Part shown: one piece after another, positions 19,001-28,371 of the stretch | Numbering within the stretch: the stretch's first letter is position 1 | How the letters are laid out: each line of letters opens with the position of its first letter | Assembly (NCBI RefSeq): GCF_014698735.1 | Contig: NZ_JACJTQ010000014.1 | Location: 62,001 to 126,000, forward strand | DNA from: Anabaena catenula FACHB-362 | GTDB taxonomy: Bacteria; Cyanobacteriota; Cyanobacteriia; Cyanobacteriales; Nostocaceae | Direction of reading: 5' to 3' | Length of the DNA: 64,000 bases | Program-made: the position numbers and the translations under genes | The notes under the pieces: generated by a model | The model's input: the letters and a program-made list of their open reading frames with translations, nothing else | The model's database searches: none | Told to the model about the DNA's origin: nothing

Positions 19001-21794
19001 CTAACTCATTCATTAAATGGTAATTAATTAAATCTTCTATATTTATTTGATTCAATAACCAATTTATATCTTTTTGTTTTTGGTTAATTTCTTTTTCTAT
19101 TTCACTTGCTTCGATTGGTAAATATATTCCTAATTCTGCTAAAGCTTTTCGTCCAATATCTATGATTTTTTCTGGTTGTAATTGAGCATAGTATGACAAG
19201 TTTATTATCTGGTACACTCTTGCTTTTTCGAGACTTTGTTTAGCATATTTGAGAATTATTTTAGACAATTCTTCTACTTGTTCAAATCTTGTAGTTAAAG
19301 CAATAGCTTCCAAATATTTTATATATATTTCAATAGTTAATTCATATTCATCTTCCCAGCTATTTAAGGCTAATGCTTTTGCTCCATTTTCTAGATATTT
19401 TAAAGCTGATTCATAAGCTGCTGACATTTCTGCTTTTTTTCCAGCCTGACAATTTAATCTAGCTAACTCTTTTTTCTCTAGCTGATCACTAATCAAATCT
19501 ATTCCTTCATTCAGTTGATTGACGATATTAAAAATGTTTTCTGCCAATTCATTTTGTTGAGTATTTTTCAATAAATGACGACCTATTTCTAGATGAACTG
19601 CTTTTTTATCGTCTTGTTGAATTAGAATATAAGCTGCTTGTTGAACTCTGTCATGTAAAAATTTATAATGTACAAATTGAGGATATTTTGGAATAAAATT
19701 AGAGGATATATTGGCAGTAGTATTTAAAACTTCTTCCTGACTCCATAGCAAGGGTACTTTGTAATCATTACTTAAGGGAATAATTAATCCTTCTTTGAGT
19801 GCAGGCTGTAATTCTTGAGAAGTAAGTGTTTGAGATTTTTTATTGACAATGGAAAGAACTTCCAAAGTAAATTTATTTCCTATACAAGCAGCTAATTTTA
19901 AAACGTTCTGGGTATTATAGTCTAAGTTTTCAATTTTTCTAACCATCAAATCAACTACATTATCAGTTATTCCTACTTGTTGAATTTGCTGAATATCCCA
20001 CTGCCAAAAACCTCGGCTATGTTCTCCTTGATTAATAGGAGCTTGAGGAACGTTAAATACCAAGAGTTTTTCTTTGTATAATGTACGGAGTAATTGAGTA
20101 ATAAAGAAAGAATTACCAGCAGTTTTTTTAGTCATTAACTCTGCTAAAGATTGTACATATTCCCTGGAGCAATTTAAAGTATCAGCAATTAATTGTTTAA
20201 CATCGCTGATTCCCAAAGCTTGAAGCATGATTTGATTAACTGTAGTTTCAGCTTTTTTAATTTGTTCTAATGTTTGCATTAAAGGGTGGGTAGGACTGAC
20301 TTCATTATCTCGGTATGCTCCTATAATTAATAAATATTGGCTGTCAGCATTGGTAATTAATTTTTCAAGTAAATTCAAAGATGATAAATCTGCCCATTGT
20401 AAGTCATCGAAAAAGATAGCTAAAGGGTGTTCCTTTTGACTGAAAATTTGAATAAATCTAGCAAAGAATGAGTTAAAGCGGTTTTGCGCTTCATTTGCTC
20501 CTAGTTGCTCAACAGATGGCTGTTTACCTATAATCTTTTCTAAGTCAGGAATGACATCAATAATTATTTGACCATTATTTCCTAAAGCTGCTAATATTTT
20601 ATCTTTCCAATTTTGTAGAATTATTTCCGGTTCACTCAAAAGTTGGCGGATTAAACCTTGAAAAGCTTGTGTGATTGCTGTGTAAGGAATATCTCGCTGT
20701 AACTGGTCAAATTTGCCATTAATAAAATATCCTCTTTGTTGCGTAATGGGTTTATGAATTTCATTGACTAAGGCAGATTTACCGATACCTGAATAACCAG
20801 CAACCAGAATTATTTCCGATTTACCTTGGCTGACTCGCTCAAAAGTGGTTAATAGTTGATTAATTTCTTGCTCTCGTCCATAGAGTTTTTGAGTAATATA
20901 AAACTTATCAGAAATATCTTGATTACCTAAAGAAAAATGAGCAATTTTTCCTGTAGTTTTTAATTGCTGAAGACAGGTTTCTAAATCGGCTTTAATTCCC
21001 CATGCACTTTGATATCTTTCCTCTGGGGTTTTAGCCAATAATTTCATGACAATATTAGATATTGGCACAGGAATAGAAGAAATTAGTTCATGAGGTCTTT
21101 GCGGTTGTTGTGCGATATGAGAATGAACTAATTCAATTGGGTTATCAGTTACAAAGGGCAGTTGATGAGTTAAAAGTTCATAAAAGGTAACACCTAGAGA
21201 GTAAAAATCAACACGATAATCTATTGATCTGTTCATTCTACCAGTTTGCTCTGGAGCGATATAAGCTAAAGTTCCTTCTAATTGATTAATGTTGTCAACT
21301 GTCTGATTTTCTTGAAATAAACGGGTAGAAATCCCAAAATCAATTATTTTAAGTTGTTCAGTTTTTGGGTTATAGACAATATTAGAAGGATTAATGTCTT
21401 TATGGATAATGTTAGCAGTATGAATAGCTGCCAAACTCTCAGTAATTTTGATAGCGATAGTTAGAAATTCTTCTAAGGTAAATTGATGTTTGGATGTTAA
21501 TATCTTTAAAGATTGACCACCAAAATCTTCCAATACTATTACTAAACTATTTTGATATCGAAGTAAGTTATAGGTTTTGATAATATTATTATCGTTCAAT
21601 AAACTAATGATTTCATATTCTTGTTTATATCGAGTTAATTCTGAAGGAATAGGGTAATTATCTTTAAGAATTTTTAGAATAATTTGTTGATTATTGAGCT
21701 TAAAAATGCCTCGATAAACTAGTGAATTGGCACTTTCATATATTTTTTCATTTGTCTGATATTCTGCTATATTAACCATAAATTTCGTAGCCAT
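16029..21794 (-). CDS. Giant Ser/Thr kinase - ATPase - GAF protein ending in an AAA_35 domain
   Basis: The 1921-residue protein has the Hstk-type layout. An N-terminal kinase ([24 protein letters not shown] near residue 135, IIDFGIS) is followed by a MalT-like ATPase (Walker [10 protein letters not shown] near 338, [10 protein letters not shown]), a long helical repeat region, and a GAF domain near 1340-1500. In classical Hstk proteins a histidine kinase follows. Here a coiled segment leads instead to an AAA_35 domain from about 1545 ([20 protein letters not shown], Walker [10 protein letters not shown], Walker [13 protein letters not shown]). The first ATG is given; a second ATG at 21779 (MVNIAEYQ) matches usual Hstk starts better. 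It lies 43 bases downstream of the radical-SAM gene, same strand. Confidence 0.88.
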   Translation of the reverse strand: MATKFMVNIAEYQTNEKIYESANSLVYRGIFKLNNQQIILKILKDNYPIPSELTRYKQEYEIISLLNDNNIIKTYNLLRYQNSLVIVLEDFGGQSLKILTSKHQFTLEEFLTIAIKITESLAAIHTANIIHKDINPSNIVYNPKTEQLKIIDFGISTRLFQENQTVDNINQLEGTLAYIAPEQTGRMNRSIDYRVDFYSLGVTFYELLTHQLPFVTDNPIELVHSHIAQQPQRPHELISSIPVPISNIVMKLLAKTPEERYQSAWGIKADLETCLQQLKTTGKIAHFSLGNQDISDKFYITQKLYGREQEINQLLTTFERVSQGKSEIILVAGYSGIGKSALVNEIHKPITQQRGYFINGKFDQLQRDIPYTAITQAFQGLIRQLLSEPEIILQNWKDKILAALGNNGQIIIDVIPDLEKIIGKQPSVEQLGANEAQNRFNSFFARFIQIFSQKEHPLAIFFDDLQWADLSSLNLLEKLITNADSQYLLIIGAYRDNEVSPTHPLMQTLEQIKKAETTVNQIMLQALGISDVKQLIADTLNCSREYVQSLAELMTKKTAGNSFFITQLLRTLYKEKLLVFNVPQAPINQGEHSRGFWQWDIQQIQQVGITDNVVDLMVRKIENLDYNTQNVLKLAACIGNKFTLEVLSIVNKKSQTLTSQELQPALKEGLIIPLSNDYKVPLLWSQEEVLNTTANISSNFIPKYPQFVHYKFLHDRVQQAAYILIQQDDKKAVHLEIGRHLLKNTQQNELAENIFNIVNQLNEGIDLISDQLEKKELARLNCQAGKKAEMSAAYESALKYLENGAKALALNSWEDEYELTIEIYIKYLEAIALTTRFEQVEELSKIILKYAKQSLEKARVYQIINLSYYAQLQPEKIIDIGRKALAELGIYLPIEASEIEKEINQKQKDINWLLNQINIEDLINYHLMNELEHTAIVSILQQMNTATLTINFSLFILVILTQVHLCLQYGNPPQSPSIYILYGMILCLRGDTDLGFEFGNLSLKLLKKFNIFKLEALVTHVYYFSLWHWKESIQNRIVEEKLLKAFQIGIDTGDYEYASYTAIDYCLIRFFRGDNLDDVDYSYTKYTRQILKLRQRYSLNYIKICQSIVVELVRKENIYLEDLTQDNNEWLLFIRYFATTTSCYFLKDYIQAAANAINAEKYVKACGVFLPATQHNLYYSLSLIAYYNTCEKNQQKEFIEQVDKNQESMKIWANNCPANFQHKYDLVAAEKARVLGENWQAEELYEKAIQGAKKYEFIHEEALAYERAAEFYLQLGREEIGQLYLRNAHHCYARWGAKAKVKQLEDEYPQYFIGITNQGKAKSLSPTISTSDNDGTFLDLTTVIKASQALAGEIVLGKLLAKLMKIVIENAGAQKGFLLLHSDDHWVIEAVGAIDSDDVNILQSIPVDSPDASTQTPLLSVAIINYVARTQENVVLNDATQEGQFTRDSYIVTTQPKSILCTPLLNQGKLSGILYLENNLTTGAFTPERVEVLNILSSQAAISIENSRLYTTLEQKVEERTQELSQTLEILKATQAKLEFENALLKSAEENSIYDYQVGGSLPIDAPTYVVRSADRYLYKALKTGDFCYILNTRQMGKSSLMVRMMHYLQQEGFCCAAIDMTRIGSENITPEQWYKGLAVELWQGFDLLGKVNLKAWWQENIELSPVQRLSRFFEEVLLNEVKLSDNTPAPKIVIFLDEIDSILGLDFSVNDFFALVRSCYNQRGINLEYKRLCFVLLGVATPSDLITDYRRTPFNIGQAIQLHGFQLHEAQPLLHGFSDKVSNPQAVLKEVLFWTNGQPFLTQKICRMICSSSASIPEKNEKAWIENLICTNIIKDWEAQDEPEHLRTIKDRILKGERQATSLLELYRRILEQGQVKAVDSPEEQELILSGLLVKEQSYLKIHNRIYEAIFNHSWISQHT

Positions 21795-21837
21795 CCATTT
21801 TTTTATGCACTTGATTTGATCATATTTAAAATTTTAA

Positions 21838-23244
21838 TTATCCTCTAGATAGATAACCTTTATCATTAGAGTTCATTTTCTGGTAAATTTCTGTAATTGT
21901 AGTTGTTAAAACTTGATATTTTCCTTCTATATATGTTGTCATTACTTGTGATGTCCACGTATCACAGTTTTTACATATATGTGTATTTTCTAACTGATTA
22001 AGTATTAAATCTTGTCTCAGTCTGTTAAATAAATCTCCACTCCAAATATTTTGCAGTGTTTGTTCATTATAATTTCCCAAACTTTCAATATTTTGCTCAA
22101 ACCCAAGTCTAAATAAGGTTTCGATACAGTAGTATATTGCGCCGTCAGGTAAAACTACAATTTCTGTGAAAGGGAACAAACAAGGCCAGCGTCCACCTGC
22201 TTTTTGTTTATAATATTGTAAAGAACTATTGCCAATTTCGTTCATAGTTTCAAGACGCATATTACTTTCTTTATACTCGGCAAGGTTCAATATAAAAATA
22301 CTATTTATTTTTGATAACCAATACTCTCGAAACTGTTCTTCTTCTTCAAGAGATACATTTTTATTTCTCACAAAAGATGTTCTAATTTCACAGTTAATAT
22401 TCAATTTATCTCTGAGTTGAATAAAATTAATAACATTAGATATAACTCTGTTAAAATCGGCTCCCCGAACTTTTCGATAAGTATCTGGAGTAGCAGCATC
22501 AATACTAATATCAATACTTGTTAAACCAGCTTGCAATAATGCTTGAGAACAAGTTTTATCTAATAGTTGTCCATTGGTTGTGATATGAACTCTGGGAACT
22601 CCTTGCTGTTTACAGAGTTGGACAAACTCTACAATTTTAGGATGAAGTATTGGTTCTTCAATGCTACCAATTAAGATGCCAATTTTTGCTTCTCCACACT
22701 CTTTGGCTAATTTCTGCATCATCTGCCAAGACATTGCTTTGTTACCTTTGAAGAAGTCTGTGCTATGAGTAGGTTTTATCACAGCACTATGGTAAGGACA
22801 CATGACGCATTTGAGATTACAAGTATTCCCGACAATTACTCTAACATAGGAGGGTTTAACTGCTACTCCATAATAGTTAGCAAAGTAATGTATTTGCTCA
22901 TCAATATCAGTTTGAGAAATGAGAGTATAAGATATTTTAGTAAATAAATTTTCTTGAGTTTGAAGTTCAATTTTTTGGCGTAATTGATGCCAAATATGAC
23001 TTAATTCTTGCGGATATAAATATGCCAGTATGGGATAGGAGGGTAAACCTAATTCTGATGCTACTGGCAGGATAGGTTGAAAAGCTATTATTTGCTTTTT
23101 TGCGTTTGCTGTTATTAACAGTTTTTCTATACTTTTTGGATGTAAGGGAACATTGTGAGCGGGAATTTCAAGTATCATTTCTGGTATTGCCCAATCACAA
23201 TTTCTTTGATTTGGTAAAAGTTGCTGAGGGTCTTTAATAATCAT
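21838..23244 (-). CDS. Radical SAM enzyme with SPASM/twitch-like C-terminus
   Basis: The 468-residue protein has the radical SAM cluster motif C142-NLK-C146-VM-C149, followed by SIEEPILHP and ITTNGQLLD as in the SAM-binding barrel. The C-terminal part keeps C355, C373 and a C424-KN-C427 pair, which could bind one auxiliary Fe-S cluster. An N-terminal ~130 residues precede the barrel and might contact a peptide substrate. SPASM/twitch enzymes often modify ribosomal peptides (thioether, carbon-carbon or epimerisation chemistry), though some act on other substrates. Its position downstream of the candidate precursor and in line with a YcaO gene suggests a RiPP role. The reaction cannot be told from sequence. 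Confidence 0.85.
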   Translation of the reverse strand: MIIKDPQQLLPNQRNCDWAIPEMILEIPAHNVPLHPKSIEKLLITANAKKQIIAFQPILPVASELGLPSYPILAYLYPQELSHIWHQLRQKIELQTQENLFTKISYTLISQTDIDEQIHYFANYYGVAVKPSYVRVIVGNTCNLKCVMCPYHSAVIKPTHSTDFFKGNKAMSWQMMQKLAKECGEAKIGILIGSIEEPILHPKIVEFVQLCKQQGVPRVHITTNGQLLDKTCSQALLQAGLTSIDISIDAATPDTYRKVRGADFNRVISNVINFIQLRDKLNINCEIRTSFVRNKNVSLEEEEQFREYWLSKINSIFILNLAEYKESNMRLETMNEIGNSSLQYYKQKAGGRWPCLFPFTEIVVLPDGAIYYCIETLFRLGFEQNIESLGNYNEQTLQNIWSGDLFNRLRQDLILNQLENTHICKNCDTWTSQVMTTYIEGKYQVLTTTITEIYQKMNSNDKGYLSRG

Positions 23245-23325
23245 AATTTTTTATAATTAGATGATTTTAATACTTGTTAAGTCTTATTATATCAAGAAGT
23301 ACAAAAGTTTTTTTTACAGACTGTT

Positions 23326-23460
23326 TCAATAAGTCAGATGGTAAGTCTTTGAGGGGCAATAATCACTAATATTACCCCTATTCGTTATTAAACTTATCGC
23401 AGTTCCTGTTTGAGTTAAGTACAATCTAACCCTTGATTTATAAGCTTTACAGGCTTTCAT
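23326..23460 (-). CDS. Possible 44-residue small ORF between precursor and radical SAM genes
   Basis: An ATG at 23460 opens a 44-residue frame (MKACKAYKSRVRLYLTQTGT ... YCPSKTYHLTY). It has no visible ribosome-binding site. The same DNA contains a hairpin at 23353-23378 (GGGGTAATA paired with TATTGCCCC on this strand). It may be a chance frame across a regulatory hairpin. I list it because small peptides matter in this cluster. Confidence 0.25.
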   Translation of the reverse strand: MKACKAYKSRVRLYLTQTGTAISLITNRGNISDYCPSKTYHLTY

Positions 23461-23521
23461 GTACTAGGGAAACGCGGTAACAAGCTTAATACTCAAAATT
23501 ACAACACCTTGATTATTTCAT

Positions 23522-24097
23522 TTAAGTGCAGGTTGTAGGAATATAAGGGTTTGGTGAACAGTACGGAGGTATATTAAAAGGTTGCTCTATCCATTCTGCC
23601 AATTCTCCTGTAGTGAGTGGTGCCGTTTTATCATATTCGCTATCTGAAATTATAGGACGTGGAGGATAGGGAATGTGGCAAACCAAGGTCTGCTTGTCAT
23701 TGCGATCAACATCCAAAATACAACCTTCAAAAGCATTATATATGACTTTCGTACCCCAATATTCCCTATATGATGGGTTGAATATGGGAAGAAAGCCTTC
23801 TCGATCTCCAAAGGCTTCCGATAGTAACTTATATGCTTTCTGATATTCTCTCTCACCACTCTCGTGAGCAAATAACAGGTAATAGACTTTATCATGATTA
23901 TCACCGTCTATATGAGTGTCTGTGAAGTATTTACTTAACTCTTTCGCAATTTCTCTATTTTGATTCAGCCATATATAAGCAATAACTTGAGAAAGTTTTT
24001 TGCTCATTTGCAATAGTTCTTTGACTGGTATTATTTCGACGATGTCGTTCTCATTTATCTCACTACACTTTGACACAAAATCTCTGCTTCCAAACAT
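23522..24097 (-). CDS. Candidate RiPP precursor with long leader and Cys/Ser/Thr/Pro-rich C-terminus
   Basis: I do not recognise this 191-residue protein as a named family. The ATG has one of the best ribosome-binding sites in the window (AAAGGAG about 8 bases upstream). Residues 1-170 are hydrophilic and helical-looking; VIAYIWLNQNREIAKEL (38-54) weakly recalls the VIAxAW motif of nitrile-hydratase-like leader peptides. The last 15 residues read PPYCSPNPYIPTTCT, with six Cys/Ser/Thr among the last twelve, just the residues a YcaO cyclodehydratase converts to thiazolines or oxazolines. It sits between the amidohydrolase and radical-SAM genes on the same strand. That it is a precursor is inference. 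Confidence 0.6.
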   Translation of the reverse strand: MFGSRDFVSKCSEINENDIVEIIPVKELLQMSKKLSQVIAYIWLNQNREIAKELSKYFTDTHIDGDNHDKVYYLLFAHESGEREYQKAYKLLSEAFGDREGFLPIFNPSYREYWGTKVIYNAFEGCILDVDRNDKQTLVCHIPYPPRPIISDSEYDKTAPLTTGELAEWIEQPFNIPPYCSPNPYIPTTCT

Positions 24098-24211
24098 GAT
24101 GATTCTCCTTTTATGATTTAGTAAATGTTATCGATAAAAATGGAAAGATTTATTTTTGGATAAATACCAAACAGTTTAATTAATGTTTGATAATTACAAA
24201 CAAATCTTAAT

Positions 24212-25297
24212 TTATGTACAGTAATAGAATCGAGCCGGATTATCCCAAACAATCTTTTGTATTGTTTCTGGAGATAACTGTGCCTCAAGCTCTATAACTG
24301 TGTTCACGATGTCCGGTTTATGATCCATGTGAGGGTAATCAGAGCCGAAAATTAAGTTATCATCACCGATATACTCGATAATTTGAGCTAAATAAGGTTC
24401 AGAAGGGTCAATAGACACAAAACACTGACGACGGAAATATTCCGATGGAGGTATTTTTACATGGTTTTTAACCTCCCAGTGTAAATTTTTATATTCTTCA
24501 TCCATTCTCCAGAGCCAATAAGGAAGCCAACCACAACCAGACTCTAGAAAACCTACCCTTAGCTGAGGGTGACGCTCTAACACCCCTCCTTCAATTAAGG
24601 CTAATAATGCCATCATCTGTTCCGTTGGATGAGAACAAGCGTGCAGTGCAAAGCGAGTATTAAACCTATCTGCGCCTGTAGTTGGTAAGCGGCTATGAGT
24701 TCCTTCATGAATTCCAACTGATATACCTAACTCCTCGCAGGCTGTCCAAAATGGTTCATAAGTGCGATCGCTCAAAATTCGCCCTTTTACCGGGTTAGGA
24801 CGTAAAAACACCGCCTTCCAGCCAAAATCAGCTATGCGATGTAATTCTGACACCATTTGCTCTGGTGCATGAAGATTAATCGCTCCTACTCCTTTCAATC
24901 TGTCTGGAGCATAGCTACAAAATTCTTCGTATAACCACGTATTGTAAGCATGGGTAAAGGCTCCTACCACTTCGGCGGGCATGGTATCAATGGCAAAGAG
25001 CCACAGTCCATAAGTAGGATAAATAAACGCTATATCAACCCCCATTTGCACCATTGCTTGGAGGTGAGATTCTGGATCGTAGCGATGAAGATAAGCATGG
25101 GGATGAGCCTGCATCATCTCTTGATTGCCCATTTCTCGCATTTGCTGGGATATCTTTTCGGCAATGTCTTCCCCGTGAATTTTCATGTCTGGGGAGGGTG
25201 CAAAATGCTTGAATTCCGGGGCTAAGTACTTAGCCCATATCTGCGGAGGCTCAATCACATGGGAATCAGCATCAATAATTTTATATCCGTGCAGCAT
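24212..25297 (-). CDS. Amidohydrolase (ACMSD-like, COG2159-type TIM barrel)
   Basis: The 361-residue protein begins MLHGYKIIDADSHVIEPPQI, with the D-x-D-S-H metal-binding start of this amidohydrolase group. Other likely active-site segments are VGIHEGTHSRLP, HACSHPTEQMM and LIFGSDYPHMDH with the metal-binding Asp. Enzymes of this group hydrolyse or decarboxylate small substrates with one divalent metal. The gene lies between the YcaO gene and the candidate precursor on the same strand, so it may tailor or trim the product. Amidohydrolases of a different subgroup act in bottromycin- and streptamidine-type RiPP pathways, so the parallel is only suggestive. A catabolic role is the alternative. 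Confidence 0.82.
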   Translation of the reverse strand: MLHGYKIIDADSHVIEPPQIWAKYLAPEFKHFAPSPDMKIHGEDIAEKISQQMREMGNQEMMQAHPHAYLHRYDPESHLQAMVQMGVDIAFIYPTYGLWLFAIDTMPAEVVGAFTHAYNTWLYEEFCSYAPDRLKGVGAINLHAPEQMVSELHRIADFGWKAVFLRPNPVKGRILSDRTYEPFWTACEELGISVGIHEGTHSRLPTTGADRFNTRFALHACSHPTEQMMALLALIEGGVLERHPQLRVGFLESGCGWLPYWLWRMDEEYKNLHWEVKNHVKIPPSEYFRRQCFVSIDPSEPYLAQIIEYIGDDNLIFGSDYPHMDHKPDIVNTVIELEAQLSPETIQKIVWDNPARFYYCT

Positions 25298-25444
25298 AAA
25301 ACCTGGGAAATTTCAGACAGTTATCAGTATAAATTATCCTGTTTAAAACTTTGAGCAAACATCATTCATATTGCTACCTGTCAAAGCTTTCTCTACAGCT
25401 TACTATGCGAACAGGGAATTCAAAATTTGAGGTTATTTAAATAA

Positions 25445-25516
25445 ATGGACAAAATTAATTACACAAAATCTAGGCTGAAATCTTTGGATGATAAAGAATT
25501 GATAGAAATCATGTAA
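25445..25516 (+). CDS. Possible truncated leader-like peptide
   Basis: The 23-residue frame reads MDKINYTKSRLKSLDDKELI then EIM and stop. The L-x-x-L-x-D-x-E-L-x-x-I pattern is like the end of double-glycine leader peptides, but the stop comes where the Gly-Gly and core would follow. A GAGG lies 12 bases before the ATG, a poor spacing. It may be a decayed precursor or chance. Confidence 0.2.
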   Translation: MDKINYTKSRLKSLDDKELIEIM

Positions 25517-25832
25517 TTAATTCTGTCCTAATACAAGTACAGCAATCTTAAATGAAAAATGAAAGGTGAACAAACTTTAGGAATAGCTTCTACGAGTTAG
25601 TATGGCTACAGCACGCAAGCTATTAGAAGTCCAACCGGACTACTATAGTATCTTTGGTTTTTCACCTCAAGAGTTGAGTTAAAATCAGGACTATTAAAAA
25701 TTAACTAAATTCAGTTTACTTAAGTTTAATTTAGTTTAATTCAGTTAAATTCAGTTAAATTCAGGTATGGCAGATGCCAAAAGCCTCCGAGTTGTAAAGT
25801 TTAGGGAACACAAAAAAATAAATTACCCAAAA

Positions 25833-25922
25833 ATTGTAGGGTGGGTTACGCAGCGTAACCCACCATTATCCCTTAAATTTATGGTGGGTTACGGACTAGA
25901 GTCCTAACCCACCCTACAAATT
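25833..25922. repeat. MITE-like inverted repeat (TTGTAGGGTGGGTTACG type)
   Basis: The ends are inverted copies (AATTGTAGGGTGGGTTA / TAACCCACCCTACAAATT). Inside are two further palindromes (GGGTTACGCAGCGTAACCC and GGACTAGAGTCC). This is a common miniature repeat in Nostocales intergenic DNA and may act as a terminator between the two genes. Confidence 0.75.
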
Positions 25923-25983
25923 GGAGATTTTTTTATTTGGAAGTCTCTATTCTCGAAGACCGACAATGCTCTCTCAGGTTAAA

Positions 25984-28290
25984 CTACATCCACATGGGAT
26001 AAGGGTTCAATTGGTCTTCTGTCAAAGACTCTTTCAACCAACCCATTTTGAGAGGAATTTCATAAAGCCGTCCTGTACCTAAGCGTTTCCACATATGTCG
26101 CATTCCTGGCACAATTACCTTAGCTACTCTCAGCCCAATATCGGCACGAGTCTGATCTAGAACTAGCATTTCCAGACCATTTTTTTCAACTATTTGTTGA
26201 CAAAGCCTAATATCTTCGAGAAGATCATCACTGGCTAGTTGGGGATAATCTGCATTAACTTTAGCGACACTGAGAGTATCAGGAAGGAGATAAGGTTGAT
26301 TTGCTACAGTCGCAGATTTCCACCATTCTATTGCTAAGGGATCAGCCGATGGGGGATATTGGGTAGTACCATCCGCTTGAGCCGATAAAACGTTAGGTAG
26401 TATTTGGTTAACTTCAGTTAAAGCTCGACTAATGGCAATCTGAGGGTCAAAATGGGTTCCATAGCCTAAGATAATATCTTCTATTTCTCGATCTGTGCGG
26501 CGACTAATAGCAGCGAAAGCCGGAATATTGAGGTCACTAGTAATATCTAAAACCCACAATTCTCTGTTAATGGCTTGGTAATATTTCTTCAGTTCCTGGA
26601 AATAAGGCTGATCGAAACTATCTAAATCTACTTGAGGTTTTTTTAGATGGTTATACCACCACAAGGCTACACAATCACGCTCAACTAATTCCATAAATCC
26701 TTGGAGAATAGCTTCTTCGAGTGTATTACCTGCCGCACATCCATTGGAGTCTGCCCAACAGTCAGGTTTATGGGATTGAGAATAGCCATAATAGCAATAA
26801 GCTGTTGGCAGATATTTGAATTCTTGATGGGTTAAAGACCAAACTGGTGTCCAGTCGATTTCTTTTTCTATATCAAATGGTTCAGGGATTTTTTGAAACC
26901 AACCTTTACTTTTGGCATTCCATTGTTCCCGATTCTGGTATTGCTGTTCGCTGAAATTCATACAGACATTGGGATGAATAGCTTTATTTCCCAATTGTTG
27001 GTAACTGCCTTTGTGTCTAATTTCATCTCCCTGAAATACTCCAGAATACCTTTCAATACCTTCACAGAAACCGCTCACCCTGGCTTGAATGTCAGTCTTC
27101 CCTTTTCCTGCACTTCTACCGCCGATGTTTTGGCGTAAACTGTCTAAATCGTCAAAGATACTGAGAAAATGATGCTTGGCTAAATAAGTATGAGTTAACC
27201 CATTTCCTGGTAGTTTTTGTAGTTCTCGGATAATGCCCGTAATAGGACTAATATGATGTTGATATTTTCTGAAAGTTTCTTGGGGTGAACAATAACGATG
27301 TCCTCCGTCTGCGGTAAAGTTTTTCTTACGGTGTCCTAGAACAACGGGTAGGGGTTTGTTGTTCAATCCATTTATATCTGCACAGCTAGGACATTGGGGA
27401 CGCTTAACGAGGATATGGTTTTGGGTTTGGAGAGTAAGGGTATCATAGGTCAATAAAGTTCCTTCTAATTGTTGATTTCCGTCTTGGATAATCCACTTAA
27501 AAACCTCTGTAGCTACCATTCCTAATGCTGTTTGCACTGTAGAAGTGAGAAACCCTAGAGGAGGGGAAAATGAGGGGGAATTCTTCTTATGTCTTTGGAT
27601 AAAACTTTGGACTGGTTGATTGTCTCGTAAACGGTGTGCTAGACATTCCCAGCACCCGGTTTTGTGGGGATAAAATATCGGTCCCATCCAGGTAATTGTT
27701 CCTAAGGGATTAACTAGTATCCAAGGAGATTTTGACTTTAATGCTTGTTGATTAAATTCTTCTAGCTGAGGGTGGAGGTAGTCGTCAGTCAAGACTACTG
27801 TGAAATCTCCTGTATCAGCTACTTGAATATGCAGAGATTTGAGGATGGCTATGAAGTCGTCGCTAGGAAGAGAACCTATGGCTTTGACTGCAACTGTAGC
27901 TGATTGTAATCGTTGAGCAGCGACTGTGGGAGTAATGTTGAGATGATGACAGAAGATGGCTAGGTGGGAGGGTAGTGAGTCATCTTGTTCTACCAGATAG
28001 CCCTGTTGTTCCATTTGAAATAGGGCATATTGGGTCTTGATAGTGACATTGAGAGCATTTTGGAAAAAGTCGGTTGTTTCTTGAGAAGTTGGTTGTTGTT
28101 GCAGTAGTTCGAGTTGGATTATGTCGATAATTTCGTCAATGCTAAGATGAGCATCTCGTACTAAAGAAGCTATGCGACAAGAAAAGCGATCGCTCAACCA
28201 AACTGCCTCTCTCTCGGATAAGAGAAATACCTGGTCTGGTTCTATGGTTTCAACGGAGTAACAAGGCTGGAAATCGGGTTTATTGATCAT
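25984..28290 (-). CDS. Fused TOMM cyclodehydratase (E1-like leader-binding domain + YcaO)
   Basis: The 768-residue protein joins the two parts of an azoline-forming cyclodehydratase. Residues 1-~370 are the ThiF/E1-like partner, with a winged-helix leader-binding start and zinc Cys pairs (CWEC near 213, CPSC near 302). From ~385 on comes the YcaO domain, with ATP-site motifs RVSGFCEGIERYSG near 410, SNGCAAGNTLEEAI near 513, ELVERDCVALWW and RALTEVNQ. The C-terminus is NPYPMWM, a reduced form of the Pro-rich tail seen in this group. YcaO uses ATP to cyclise Cys, Ser or Thr of a peptide to azolines. No dehydrogenase gene is nearby, so azolines might stay reduced. It is the upstream gene of the RiPP locus. 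Confidence 0.9.
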   Translation of the reverse strand: MINKPDFQPCYSVETIEPDQVFLLSEREAVWLSDRFSCRIASLVRDAHLSIDEIIDIIQLELLQQQPTSQETTDFFQNALNVTIKTQYALFQMEQQGYLVEQDDSLPSHLAIFCHHLNITPTVAAQRLQSATVAVKAIGSLPSDDFIAILKSLHIQVADTGDFTVVLTDDYLHPQLEEFNQQALKSKSPWILVNPLGTITWMGPIFYPHKTGCWECLAHRLRDNQPVQSFIQRHKKNSPSFSPPLGFLTSTVQTALGMVATEVFKWIIQDGNQQLEGTLLTYDTLTLQTQNHILVKRPQCPSCADINGLNNKPLPVVLGHRKKNFTADGGHRYCSPQETFRKYQHHISPITGIIRELQKLPGNGLTHTYLAKHHFLSIFDDLDSLRQNIGGRSAGKGKTDIQARVSGFCEGIERYSGVFQGDEIRHKGSYQQLGNKAIHPNVCMNFSEQQYQNREQWNAKSKGWFQKIPEPFDIEKEIDWTPVWSLTHQEFKYLPTAYCYYGYSQSHKPDCWADSNGCAAGNTLEEAILQGFMELVERDCVALWWYNHLKKPQVDLDSFDQPYFQELKKYYQAINRELWVLDITSDLNIPAFAAISRRTDREIEDIILGYGTHFDPQIAISRALTEVNQILPNVLSAQADGTTQYPPSADPLAIEWWKSATVANQPYLLPDTLSVAKVNADYPQLASDDLLEDIRLCQQIVEKNGLEMLVLDQTRADIGLRVAKVIVPGMRHMWKRLGTGRLYEIPLKMGWLKESLTEDQLNPYPMWM

Positions 28291-28336
28291 CTTCTATAGC
28301 GATCCTATTTGAGTTGAGAACTTATCGGTGAGGGAA

Positions 28337-28371
28337 GGGAACAGGGAACAGGGAACAGGGAACAGGGAACA
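28337..28371. repeat. STRR heptamer repeat (GGGAACA x5)
   Basis: Five perfect tandem copies of GGGAACA just upstream of the YcaO gene. Confidence 0.9.

Larger units (their letters stand above)
25298..25983. other. Intergenic region inside the RiPP locus
   Basis: This 686-base gap holds a tiny plus-strand frame at 25445-25516, an AT-rich run of TTTAATTCAGTTAAATTCAG-type repeats near 25700-25765 and a MITE-like double hairpin at 25833-25922. No minus-strand precursor-like gene was found in it. Confidence 0.55.

Noticed and set aside
25984-28290. Cyanobactin cluster assignment
   Set aside because: The YcaO fusion resembles PatD/TruD in size, but no PatA/PatG-type protease and no PatE-like precursor with cyanobactin recognition sequences is present.
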